Assembly: GCA_023424475.1 (NCBI GenBank)
Contig: JAFADX010000028.1
Span: forward strand, 1-12,138
Origin: Pseudomonadota bacterium
GTDB taxonomy: Bacteria > Pseudomonadota > Alphaproteobacteria > Acetobacterales > Acetobacteraceae
Direction of reading: 5' to 3'
Length of the DNA: 12,138 bases
Shown here: positions 6,987 to 12,138 of the stretch, in pieces
Layout of the letters: each line of letters begins with the position of its first letter
How positions within the stretch are numbered: position 1 is the stretch's first letter
The notes under the pieces: generated by a model
The model's input: the letters and a program-made list of their open reading frames with translations, nothing else
Told to the model about the DNA's origin: nothing
The model's database searches: none
Program-made: the position numbers and the translations under genes

Positions 6987-7009
6987 CGGGGAGGGCAGCG
7001 CCGTCCCCG
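6987..7009. terminator. Hairpin between convergent MORN-like and ATPase genes
   Basis: CGGGGA (6987-6992) pairs with TCCCCG (7004-7009). After a G-G mismatch, GGC (6994-6996) pairs with GCC (7000-7002), closing an AGC loop. It lies in the 83-nt gap between two genes that converge, 17 nt from the ATPase stop, and is symmetric enough to act for both strands. There is no T-tract, so terminator activity is only a guess. Confidence 0.3.
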
Positions 7010-7025
7010 AAGCACGCGCGCCCCA

Positions 7026-7781
7026 TCAATGCCGCTCGATCTGCGAAATGAAGGCCCGCGTCCGCGCGTGCCGTGGGTTCGCGAAGATCTCCGCCGGGTC
7101 GCCTTCCTCGACGATCGCCCCGTCGGCCATGAACACCACCCGGTCGGCCGCCGCCTTCGCGAAGCCCATCTCGTGGCTCACCACGACCATGGTCATGCCG
7201 TCCTCACGCAGCTCGCGCATCACCGCGAGCACGCCGCCGACGAGTTCGGGGTCGAGCGCGCTGGTCGGCTCGTCGAACAGCATGACGCGGGGTTCGAGGG
7301 CGATGGCGCGGGCGATGGCGACGCGCTGCTGCTGCCCGCCGGAGAGCTGCAGCGGGTAGTGATCCGCGCGGTCGGCGAGATGCACGCGGTCGAGCGCGGC
7401 CTGCGCCTTCGCCTCCGCCTCCGCCCGGCCCAGGCCCTGCACCTTGCGCAGCGCGAGCGCGACATTCCCGAGCGCCGTCATGTGCGGGTAGAGGTTGAAG
7501 GACTGGAACACCATGCCGATGCGCTGGCGTGCCTTGTTGATGTCCGTCTTCGGGTCGAGCATGTCGATCCCGTCCACGGTGACCGAGCCGGAGGTGGGAT
7601 CCTCCAGCCGGTTCAGGCAGCGCAGCAGCGTGGACTTGCCCGAGCCCGAGGGGCCGATCAGGAACACCAGTTCCTTCTCGGCCACCTGCAGGTCCACGCC
7701 CTTGAGGACGTGGAGAGGCCCGAAATGCTTGTGGATCGCGCGGGCCTCGACGATCGGCCCGCGCGCGGCGGCGGCGCTCAC
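7026..7781 (-). CDS. ABC transporter ATPase, GlnQ/HisP type
   Basis: A 251-residue ATP-binding subunit that powers uptake by the neighbouring permeases. All nucleotide-binding motifs are intact: Walker A GPSGSGKST (43-51), Q-loop glutamine Q93 in VFQSFNLYPHMT, signature LSGGQQQR (146-153), Walker B RVMLFDEP (165-172) with catalytic E171, the D-loop SALD, and switch histidine H203 in VVSHEMGFA. VFQSFNLYPHMT and the DPKTDINKARQRIGMVFQ region mark the polar amino-acid (GlnQ/HisP) subfamily. The start is GTG at 7781, overlapping the binding-protein stop in GTGA (7778-7781), so translation is coupled. Downstream on this strand the next sense genes are the two permeases, after the inverted MORN-like gene. 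Confidence 0.95.
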   Translation of the reverse strand: MSAAAARGPIVEARAIHKHFGPLHVLKGVDLQVAEKELVFLIGPSGSGKSTLLRCLNRLEDPTSGSVTVDGIDMLDPKTDINKARQRIGMVFQSFNLYPHMTALGNVALALRKVQGLGRAEAEAKAQAALDRVHLADRADHYPLQLSGGQQQRVAIARAIALEPRVMLFDEPTSALDPELVGGVLAVMRELREDGMTMVVVSHEMGFAKAAADRVVFMADGAIVEEGDPAEIFANPRHARTRAFISQIERH

Positions 7782-8620
7782 CCGCAGTTCGGGTTCTGCG
7801 GCGTGGGGTCGTAGCCCGGCATGTCGGGCACGCCGTAGCCGGGGAAGACGATGTTTTCCGCCTGGTCGGGGCCCGGCGCGTTGCCGAACCAGCGCTGGGA
7901 GAGCCGCGCGACCGTGCCGTCCCGCTTCATGCAGGCAAGCACGTCCTCGACCTGGTTGCGCAATGCGGCACTGTCCCGCCGGAACGGCGTGCCCCAGTGC
8001 AGGCGCGTGCCCGGCAGCACGAAGTCCGCGACGTATTGCGGCGAGCGGGAGGCCGAGTAGCGGATCACCGTATTGCCCGAGAGGTTGGCATAGGCGCGGC
8101 CCTGGATCACCGCCTGGGCGGCGTCCGCCTGGCTGTCGAAGGCGAGCAGCGTCAGGTTCAGCCGCTCGCGGTTCTGCTCCACCCAGCGTTCATAGGGCGT
8201 GCCCTTGTTCACGCTGATGGTCTTGCCGCGGAGGTCCTCGACCGAACGGATCGGCGGCGTGCCGCGGCGGATCCCGAACTGCAGCTCGGTCCAGAGGTAG
8301 CCCTCGGTGAACAGCAGCGCCTCGGCACGTTCGCGCGTCACGGTCGTCGGCGCGCAGAGGAAGTCGTAGCGGCCGGCGTTCATCGCCGGAATGAGGCCGG
8401 AGAAGGACGCGGAGTCGATGACGATCTCGCGCCCCATGCGGCGGGCGACTTCCTTGAACAGGTCGATCTGGAAGCCCTGCACGCCGCCCTGCAGGGAGGG
8501 GAAGGCGTGCGGCGCGAAGGTGCCGTCCACGGCGCAGCGCAAGGGCGGTTGCGGGGTCTGGGCAAGGGCCGGACCGCTGATGGCCGTCGTCAGAATGGCG
8601 GCAACGAGAAGCCTGCGCAT
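7778..8620 (-). CDS. Family-3 periplasmic substrate-binding protein of the ABC transporter
   Basis: A 280-residue preprotein with a classical signal peptide, MRRLLVAAILTTAISGPALA, cleaved after residue 20. The mature part is an SBP_bac_3 domain: GGVQGFQIDLFKEVARRMG (45-63), the FSGLIPAMNAGRYDFLCAPT region (73-92), TVTRERAEALLFTEGYLW (93-110) with R98 where family members bind the ligand carboxylate, and DLRGKTISVNKGTPYERW (129-146). At the second ligand-contact site the usual G-R-x-D-A-x-x-x-D pattern is replaced by GRAYANLSGN (174-183), so the Asp that normally binds an alpha-amino group is not evident. Four cysteines (29, 89, 230, 279) may form disulfides. I chose the ATG at 8620 for its signal peptide and an AGGAGG 8 nt upstream; an open extension to 8698 lacks support. 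It is the first gene of the transporter. Confidence 0.93.
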   Translation of the reverse strand: MRRLLVAAILTTAISGPALAQTPQPPLRCAVDGTFAPHAFPSLQGGVQGFQIDLFKEVARRMGREIVIDSASFSGLIPAMNAGRYDFLCAPTTVTRERAEALLFTEGYLWTELQFGIRRGTPPIRSVEDLRGKTISVNKGTPYERWVEQNRERLNLTLLAFDSQADAAQAVIQGRAYANLSGNTVIRYSASRSPQYVADFVLPGTRLHWGTPFRRDSAALRNQVEDVLACMKRDGTVARLSQRWFGNAPGPDQAENIVFPGYGVPDMPGYDPTPQNPNCG

Positions 8621-8769
8621 GGTGGAAACCTCCTGTTCATGAAGCCCGACCCTACACTTCCCAGATGGCTGCCCCGCTGTCCATGCAGGTCCTGCCATAA
8701 ACTTGCCCTTTCAGGGTCCCGCTGCCGCCGCCGCGGGCAGTTCTAAGTGCAGGTGAACGGAGCGTCGCC
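8621..8769. promoter_or_regulatory. Divergent intergenic region upstream of the transporter operon
   Basis: These 149 bp separate the binding-protein gene (minus) from the small membrane-protein gene (plus). The strong AGGAGG of the binding protein is at 8629-8634 on the minus strand. A small perfect dyad GCAGG-T-CCTGC at 8685-8695 is the only operator-like element I see, and it could arise by chance in GC-rich DNA. No convincing -35/-10 pair was found on either strand. Confidence 0.3.
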
Positions 8770-8976
8770 ATGCCCATCCTGCCCCTGACCCTGATCACTG
8801 CCGGCCTTGTCGGAAACCTGCTGCTCGTCGTCGCACTGCTGGGCGACGTCACGGCGCCGGGCCGCATGCCGCTCGTCGTCGCGGCGATGCTGGCGCTGGG
8901 CGGCGGCGCGCTGATGCTCGGCGGCTTGATGCTGCTGGAACCGCGGCGCGACCGGGAAGCCGATCACCGCTCCTGA
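8770..8976 (+). CDS. Small two-helix membrane protein, hypothetical
   Basis: A 68-residue protein with two clear hydrophobic segments (about 4-26 and 34-57). They are joined by a short polar turn containing GDVTAPGR (25-32), and a charged tail PRRDREADHRS follows. Residues between helices and the basic tail suggest an N-in/C-in or hairpin inner-membrane topology. GGAG lies 8 nt upstream of the ATG at 8770. The stop overlaps the 3' end of the Nudix gene on the opposite strand by 13 nt. No family is recognised. The hydrophobic pattern and the SD favour a real gene over a chance frame. Its divergent position beside the transporter says little about function. Confidence 0.6.
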   Translation: MPILPLTLITAGLVGNLLLVVALLGDVTAPGRMPLVVAAMLALGGGALMLGGLMLLEPRRDREADHRS

Positions 8977-9635
8977 TGGCGGTTGTCCATCCCGCGGAAG
9001 ACGATCAGCGGGCGTGAGTTTCGCGCCCTGGGTGCCATCCCGAGCCAGTCGAGGAATTCCACCAGCACCTTCGCGGTGATGTCCGCCACGCGGTGGCGGT
9101 GCGCCCCTTCGGGCGTATACCAGCCGAGATGCTCCAGCTCCCCCGATCCCGCGATGTCGCCATGCACGGCTTCGGCCGGGGCGGCGAGGAAGCGCGCGTT
9201 GAAGCGGATCGGCCGGCCGCCGGGCGTGACCGCGCGGCAGACATAGTGCAGCGCGCCGAGATCGGCGGCGACGGCCTCGCCCTGCCGGGTGCCCAGGACC
9301 AGCCCGGTCTCCTCGAACAATTCGCGCGCGGCGGCGATGCCGATGGCGCGCGCGCGGCCGGGCGTGGCACGGCGTTCGAGCATCCACCGCGTGGCGGGCG
9401 CGAGCTCGCTGACCGCCGGCTGCCGGTGATCGTCCGGATCCACGCGGCCGCCGGGAAAGACCATCACGTCCGGCATGAACCTGTGGCGCGAATGTCGCCG
9501 GCCCATCAGCACCTCGGGCCCCGAGGGCCCCTGGCGCCAGACGATCAGGCTTGCCGCGTCGCGCGGGCGGATGGTGCGGCGCGACTGGCCTTCGGCATCG
9601 GCGCCGCCGGGGTTGTCGGCAGTGGCGTCAGTCAA
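8964..9635 (-). CDS. Nudix hydrolase, NUDT19-like with expanded Nudix box
   Basis: A 223-residue cytoplasmic hydrolase of nucleoside-diphosphate-linked compounds. The domain starts near residue 26 (DAASLIVWRQG) and runs through GRRHSRHRFMPDVMVFPGGRVD. The catalytic helix is AAARELFEETGL (101-112), with metal-binding E105, E108 and E109. In a canonical Nudix box the first G and the RE pair are 14 residues apart; here G63 and R104 are 41 apart, an insert of about 27 residues. Such an insert is known in the NUDT19/RP2p group, where coenzyme A diphosphates are hydrolysed. A CoA-related substrate is therefore plausible but not shown. The start is TTG at 9635, overlapping the nitroreductase stop by 8 nt and preceded by GAAGGG at good distance; no better start precedes the domain. 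Confidence 0.88.
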   Translation of the reverse strand: MTDATADNPGGADAEGQSRRTIRPRDAASLIVWRQGPSGPEVLMGRRHSRHRFMPDVMVFPGGRVDPDDHRQPAVSELAPATRWMLERRATPGRARAIGIAAARELFEETGLVLGTRQGEAVAADLGALHYVCRAVTPGGRPIRFNARFLAAPAEAVHGDIAGSGELEHLGWYTPEGAHRHRVADITAKVLVEFLDWLGMAPRARNSRPLIVFRGMDNRHQER

Positions 9636-10440
9636 GCGCGAAGCCCTTCAGGCGCAGCCAGGCGCGGAAGCCGAAGCGTTCGGGGACGGACAGTTGCCGC
9701 GCGGCGTTCTCGGACCAGGTGCAGCCCTCGGGGGCGGGGCCATGGACGTCCGGGTAGCGCGGCCTCTGCTTCGGGCGCAGCGCGTCGTAGTCGGTGAGCG
9801 CCCGGTCGAGGTCGGCGTCGCGATAGGCTTCGCGATGCACCACGACCCCGGGCGGCAGGCGGGGCGTGACCTCGTTGCGCGAGGCCGGCCAGCCGAGCGT
9901 GAGGCCGCACACGGGATGGATGCCCTCGGGCAGGCCGAAGAGCGGGGCGACCTTCTCGATATGGCTGCGGACATAGGAGATCGGGCAGGTGCCGAGGCCG
10001 GCGGCATCGGCTGCGGCGATCGCCATGCCCATCGCCAGCGCCGCATCGACCGCGGTGTTGAGGAAGGTGTCCATGTTGTTGTTGGCATGGACGCGCCCGT
10101 GCTTCGCGCAGACCTTTTGCCCGCGCCGCATGTCGCCGCAGAACAGCAGCAGGACCGGGGCGTCCTTGATCCAGGGCATGGTGCCGATCCAGTCGGCGAC
10201 CCTGGCGATCTTCGCCGGGTCCTCCGTGACCACGATCGAATACTGCTGCAGGTCCGACTTCGACGGCGCCGACTGCGCGGCGGCGAGGATGGCGCCGAGC
10301 AGCGGTTCCGGCACCGCGTCGGCGCGGTAGCGGCGCGTCACGCGGCGGTCCAGCAGGGCGGCGAGGCCCGGCGCCACCTCCTCGGGCGGATCGAAGGGAA
10401 CGAAGCCGTAGCGGGCGTGGATCAGGTCGGCGGGGTTCAT
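9628..10440 (-). CDS. Nitroreductase-family FMN oxidoreductase
   Basis: A 270-residue NAD(P)H-dependent flavin reductase of the nitroreductase superfamily, likely cytoplasmic and dimeric with FMN. Visible features are the N-terminal RRVTRRYRADAVPEPLL (32-48) with FMN-phosphate-binding arginines, AAQSAPSKSDLQQYSIVV (54-71), the FLNTAVDAALAMGMAIAAADAAGLGT core (126-151), and PVCGLTLGWP (176-185) with the second FMN-contact region. The C-terminal extension of about 70 residues resembles NfsA/FRP-like members. These enzymes reduce nitroaromatics, quinones or flavins; the true substrate is not readable from sequence. The ATG at 10440 has only a weak SD. It lies between the acyl-CoA synthetase (58 nt upstream) and the Nudix gene, with which it overlaps, so at least those two are translationally coupled. 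Confidence 0.9.
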   Translation of the reverse strand: MNPADLIHARYGFVPFDPPEEVAPGLAALLDRRVTRRYRADAVPEPLLGAILAAAQSAPSKSDLQQYSIVVTEDPAKIARVADWIGTMPWIKDAPVLLLFCGDMRRGQKVCAKHGRVHANNNMDTFLNTAVDAALAMGMAIAAADAAGLGTCPISYVRSHIEKVAPLFGLPEGIHPVCGLTLGWPASRNEVTPRLPPGVVVHREAYRDADLDRALTDYDALRPKQRPRYPDVHGPAPEGCTWSENAARQLSVPERFGFRAWLRLKGFALD

Positions 10441-10465
10441 GGGCTCAGCGTGGCACCGCGGCGGA

Positions 10466-10497
10466 GGATCGGGAAGGCCACGGGGCCGGCCCGATCC
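10466..10497 (-). terminator. Long imperfect hairpin immediately after the acyl-CoA synthetase stop
   Basis: GGATCGGG (10466-10473) pairs with CCCGATCC (10490-10497). After a 2x2 internal loop, GGCC (10476-10479) pairs with GGCC (10484-10487), closing a four-base loop. The structure begins 1 nt after the synthetase stop and ends 25 nt before the nitroreductase ATG. No U-tract follows. It may be a terminator or attenuator, or a 3'-end stabiliser between two otherwise closely spaced genes. Confidence 0.45.
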
Positions 10498-10498
10498 C

Positions 10499-12138
10499 TC
10501 AGGCGCGCACCACCCAGGCGTCGGCGACCGTCACGCCTCCGCCCTCGCCATGGATGATGAGCGGGTTGATCTCGGCCTCGGCGACCTCCGCCACCGCGGC
10601 GAGGCGGGAGACGGCGGCGATGGCGCGGGCCAGTGCGCCGAGGTCGCCCCTCGGCAGGCCGCGCCAGCCGGCGAGCGGCTGCAGCCCCTTCACCTCCGCG
10701 ATCATCTCGAGGGCCTCGGCCTCGTTCACGGGGGCGCAGCGGAGTGCGGTGTCGCGGTGGAGTTCCGCCATGACGCCCCCGGCGCCGACCAGCACCACGG
10801 GGCCGCTCTCGGGGTCGCGACGGAAGCCGAGGATGGCCTCCGCGAGGCCCTTGGCCATCGGCTGGACCAGGAAGCCGGCGAGGGTGGCCTGCGGGGCCCT
10901 GGCCTTCACGCGGGCGAGCATTTCCGCCGCCGCCGCCGTCAGCGCCGCGGCATCCGGGATGCCGAGGACGACGCCGCCGGCCTCGGTCTTGTGGGCCAGG
11001 TCCGGGGAAAGGATCTTCAGCGCCACCGGGTAGCGCAGGCCCTCCGGCACCGCCTCGGGCGCCGGCATGACGGCGAAGCCGGTGGCAAGGCCGAGCGCCT
11101 CGAAGAGGCGGCGGGCATCGGCCTCGTCGGGCCTGGCCGGCAGTGCATGGGCCAGGGCGGGCGCCGCCGGAACCGGGCGCGGCGCCTTCCATTCGATGAA
11201 GGCGCGGATCACGTCGGCACAGGATTCCGGGGTGCGGAAGGCCGGGATGCCGGCCTCCCCCAGCATGCGCAGCGAGATATCGGCCTGCGGCACCAGGAAG
11301 GCCGCGACCGGCTTCGCGAGCCCCGCCTGCGCCGCGCCCAGGATGCCGGCGACTGCGTCATGCGGCCGGAACTGGGCCGAGGAACCGATGACCGAGAGCG
11401 CGAGGTCCGTCCCGGGATCCGCGGCCAGGGCGGTCAGCGCCGCCTGCACCTTGTCCGCCCGCGTGCCGGCCAGCGTCACGTCGATCATGCGCCCGTGATG
11501 CGGCAGGCCCGCGGCCTTGAGGCCCTCGACGGCCGCTGCGTTCGGCGCGCGCGTCTCGATGCCGGCGACGCCGAGGGCATCGACCGCCATGGCGCCGCCG
11601 CCGCCCGTCGTCGTCATCACCGACACCGCGCGCCGGGGCGCGGCGAGCGGCTTGCGGCCGATGAAGAGCGCCGGGGCTTCGAGCAGCGCCTCGATCATCG
11701 TCACGCGGGCGATGCCGTTGGCGCGGAAGAAGGCGTCGGCGGCGGCATCCGAACCCGCCAGCGCGCCGGTGTGGCTGTTGGCGAGCTCCGCCCCGAAGGT
11801 CGAGCGGCCGAGCTTGTAGGCGATGATCGGCTTGCCGGCGGCATGCGCCCGGCGCGCGGCCTCGGCCAGCAGGTCGGCGCGGCGGATCGCCTCGAGGAAC
11901 AGCAGGATCGCGTCCACCTCCGGGTCGTCCACCAGCAGGCCGGCGATCTCGCTCGCCGTCAGGTCGGCCTCGTTGCCGGTGGAGATGAGGTGGGAGAAGC
12001 CGAGGCCCCGCGCCGCGCCGCGCGCCATGATGGCGCCGAGCATCGAGCCGGACTGCGAGACCAGGGCGAGCCGCCCGGCGGGAATGCTCTCGGCTTCCAG
12101 CGCCGCGTTCACCGAGCAGGCGGTCCGCGCGTTGAGGT
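10499..12138 (-). CDS. NDP-forming acyl-CoA synthetase / acetate-CoA ligase-like (5' end outside window)
   Basis: The frame is open to the right edge, so the N-terminal CoA-binding domain is missing; an internal GTG at 12112 is not the true start. Numbered from that GTG, the visible part begins with a succinyl-CoA-synthetase-like domain: LALVSQSGSMLG (15-26) and GFSHLISTGNEADL (38-51). SHTGALAG follows (113-120), whose H114 corresponds to the histidine phosphorylated during catalysis. Next come a second CoA-ligase-type region with TTTGGGGAMAVDALG (167-181) and a C-terminal ATP-grasp domain. The ATP-grasp domain carries YPVALKILSPDLAHKTEAGG (361-380), VLVGAGGVMAEL (440-451) and EAEINPLII (512-520). 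These single-chain fused enzymes interconvert acyl-CoA plus ADP and Pi with a carboxylate plus ATP in the cytoplasm; related domains also occur in protein acetyltransferases. The acyl specificity is unknown. It is the upstream member of the nitroreductase-Nudix set. Confidence 0.93.
   Translation of the reverse strand, partial: LNARTACSVNAALEAESIPAGRLALVSQSGSMLGAIMARGAARGLGFSHLISTGNEADLTASEIAGLLVDDPEVDAILLFLEAIRRADLLAEAARRAHAAGKPIIAYKLGRSTFGAELANSHTGALAGSDAAADAFFRANGIARVTMIEALLEAPALFIGRKPLAAPRRAVSVMTTTGGGGAMAVDALGVAGIETRAPNAAAVEGLKAAGLPHHGRMIDVTLAGTRADKVQAALTALAADPGTDLALSVIGSSAQFRPHDAVAGILGAAQAGLAKPVAAFLVPQADISLRMLGEAGIPAFRTPESCADVIRAFIEWKAPRPVPAAPALAHALPARPDEADARRLFEALGLATGFAVMPAPEAVPEGLRYPVALKILSPDLAHKTEAGGVVLGIPDAAALTAAAAEMLARVKARAPQATLAGFLVQPMAKGLAEAILGFRRDPESGPVVLVGAGGVMAELHRDTALRCAPVNEAEALEMIAEVKGLQPLAGWRGLPRGDLGALARAIAAVSRLAAVAEVAEAEINPLIIHGEGGGVTVADAWVVRA

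Noticed and set aside
5892..7814. 640-codon plus-strand open frame spanning permease 1, the MORN-like gene and the ATPase
   Set aside because: It runs out of frame through the MORN-like gene and antisense through the ABC genes, with no recognisable domain.
8621..8698. 26-residue N-terminal extension of the binding protein
   Set aside because: It would bury the signal peptide; the ATG at 8620 has a strong AGGAGG.
9475..10557. 360-codon plus-strand open frame over the nitroreductase
   Set aside because: It is antisense to a gene with clear FMN-binding motifs; composition is shadow-like.
1..12138. CRISPR arrays, tRNA/rRNA genes, transposases, phage or toxin-antitoxin genes
   Set aside because: I looked for regularly spaced repeats, cloverleaf-like segments and mobile-element proteins and saw none that could be supported.

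Overview
The window is about 12 kb of GC-rich bacterial chromosome (roughly 70% GC by eye, strong G/C third-position bias). It looks like an alphaproteobacterium, most plausibly of the Acetobacteraceae/Roseomonas type. That is inferred from the base composition, the orphan Bug/TctC-type binding protein, and the mix of acyl-CoA enzymes and polar-solute ABC transport. No rRNA, tRNA, CRISPR, phage or insertion sequence is visible. Thirteen protein genes are supported, two of them cut by the window edges. Most of the very long competing frames are antisense shadows caused by the high GC content.

Left part (1-3727): a minus-strand pair, an AMP-forming acyl-CoA ligase (920-2548) followed 16 nt later by a GT87/DUF2029 polytopic membrane protein (903 to beyond base 1, TTG start). 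About 250 bp of divergent intergenic DNA separates this pair from a plus-strand pair: a single-domain rhodanese (2799-3215) and a DUF3237 protein (3260-3727). The DUF3237 ribosome-binding site is overlapped by a strong hairpin.

Middle part (3893-8620): a solute-uptake locus, mostly on the minus strand. Read 5' to 3' on that strand it holds a family-3 periplasmic binding protein (8620-7778) and its GlnQ-type ATPase (7781-7026), overlapping by 4 nt. Next comes a secreted MORN-like protein on the opposite strand (6358-6942). Two HisM/GlnP-type permeases follow (6292-5612 and 5608-4934, 3 nt apart), then a Bug/TctC-type binding protein (4861-3893) without its usual TctAB partners. The ABC importer is complete (binding protein, ATPase, two permeases) but is split by the inverted MORN gene. 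The binding protein seems to lack the Asp that usually grips the ligand alpha-amino group, so the substrate may not be an ordinary amino acid.

Right part (8770-12138): a 68-residue two-helix membrane protein on the plus strand. Facing it is a minus-strand set of an NDP-forming acyl-CoA synthetase (cut at the right edge), a nitroreductase, and a NUDT19-like Nudix hydrolase with an expanded Nudix box and a TTG start.

Most of this is ordinary accessory metabolism and transport. The less ordinary signals are the split transporter operon, the atypical binding-protein pocket, the expanded Nudix box, and a recurring set of strong GC hairpins without U-tracts in intergenic gaps, one of them with two mutually exclusive folds. 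I do not see convincing evidence for a wholly new multi-gene system.
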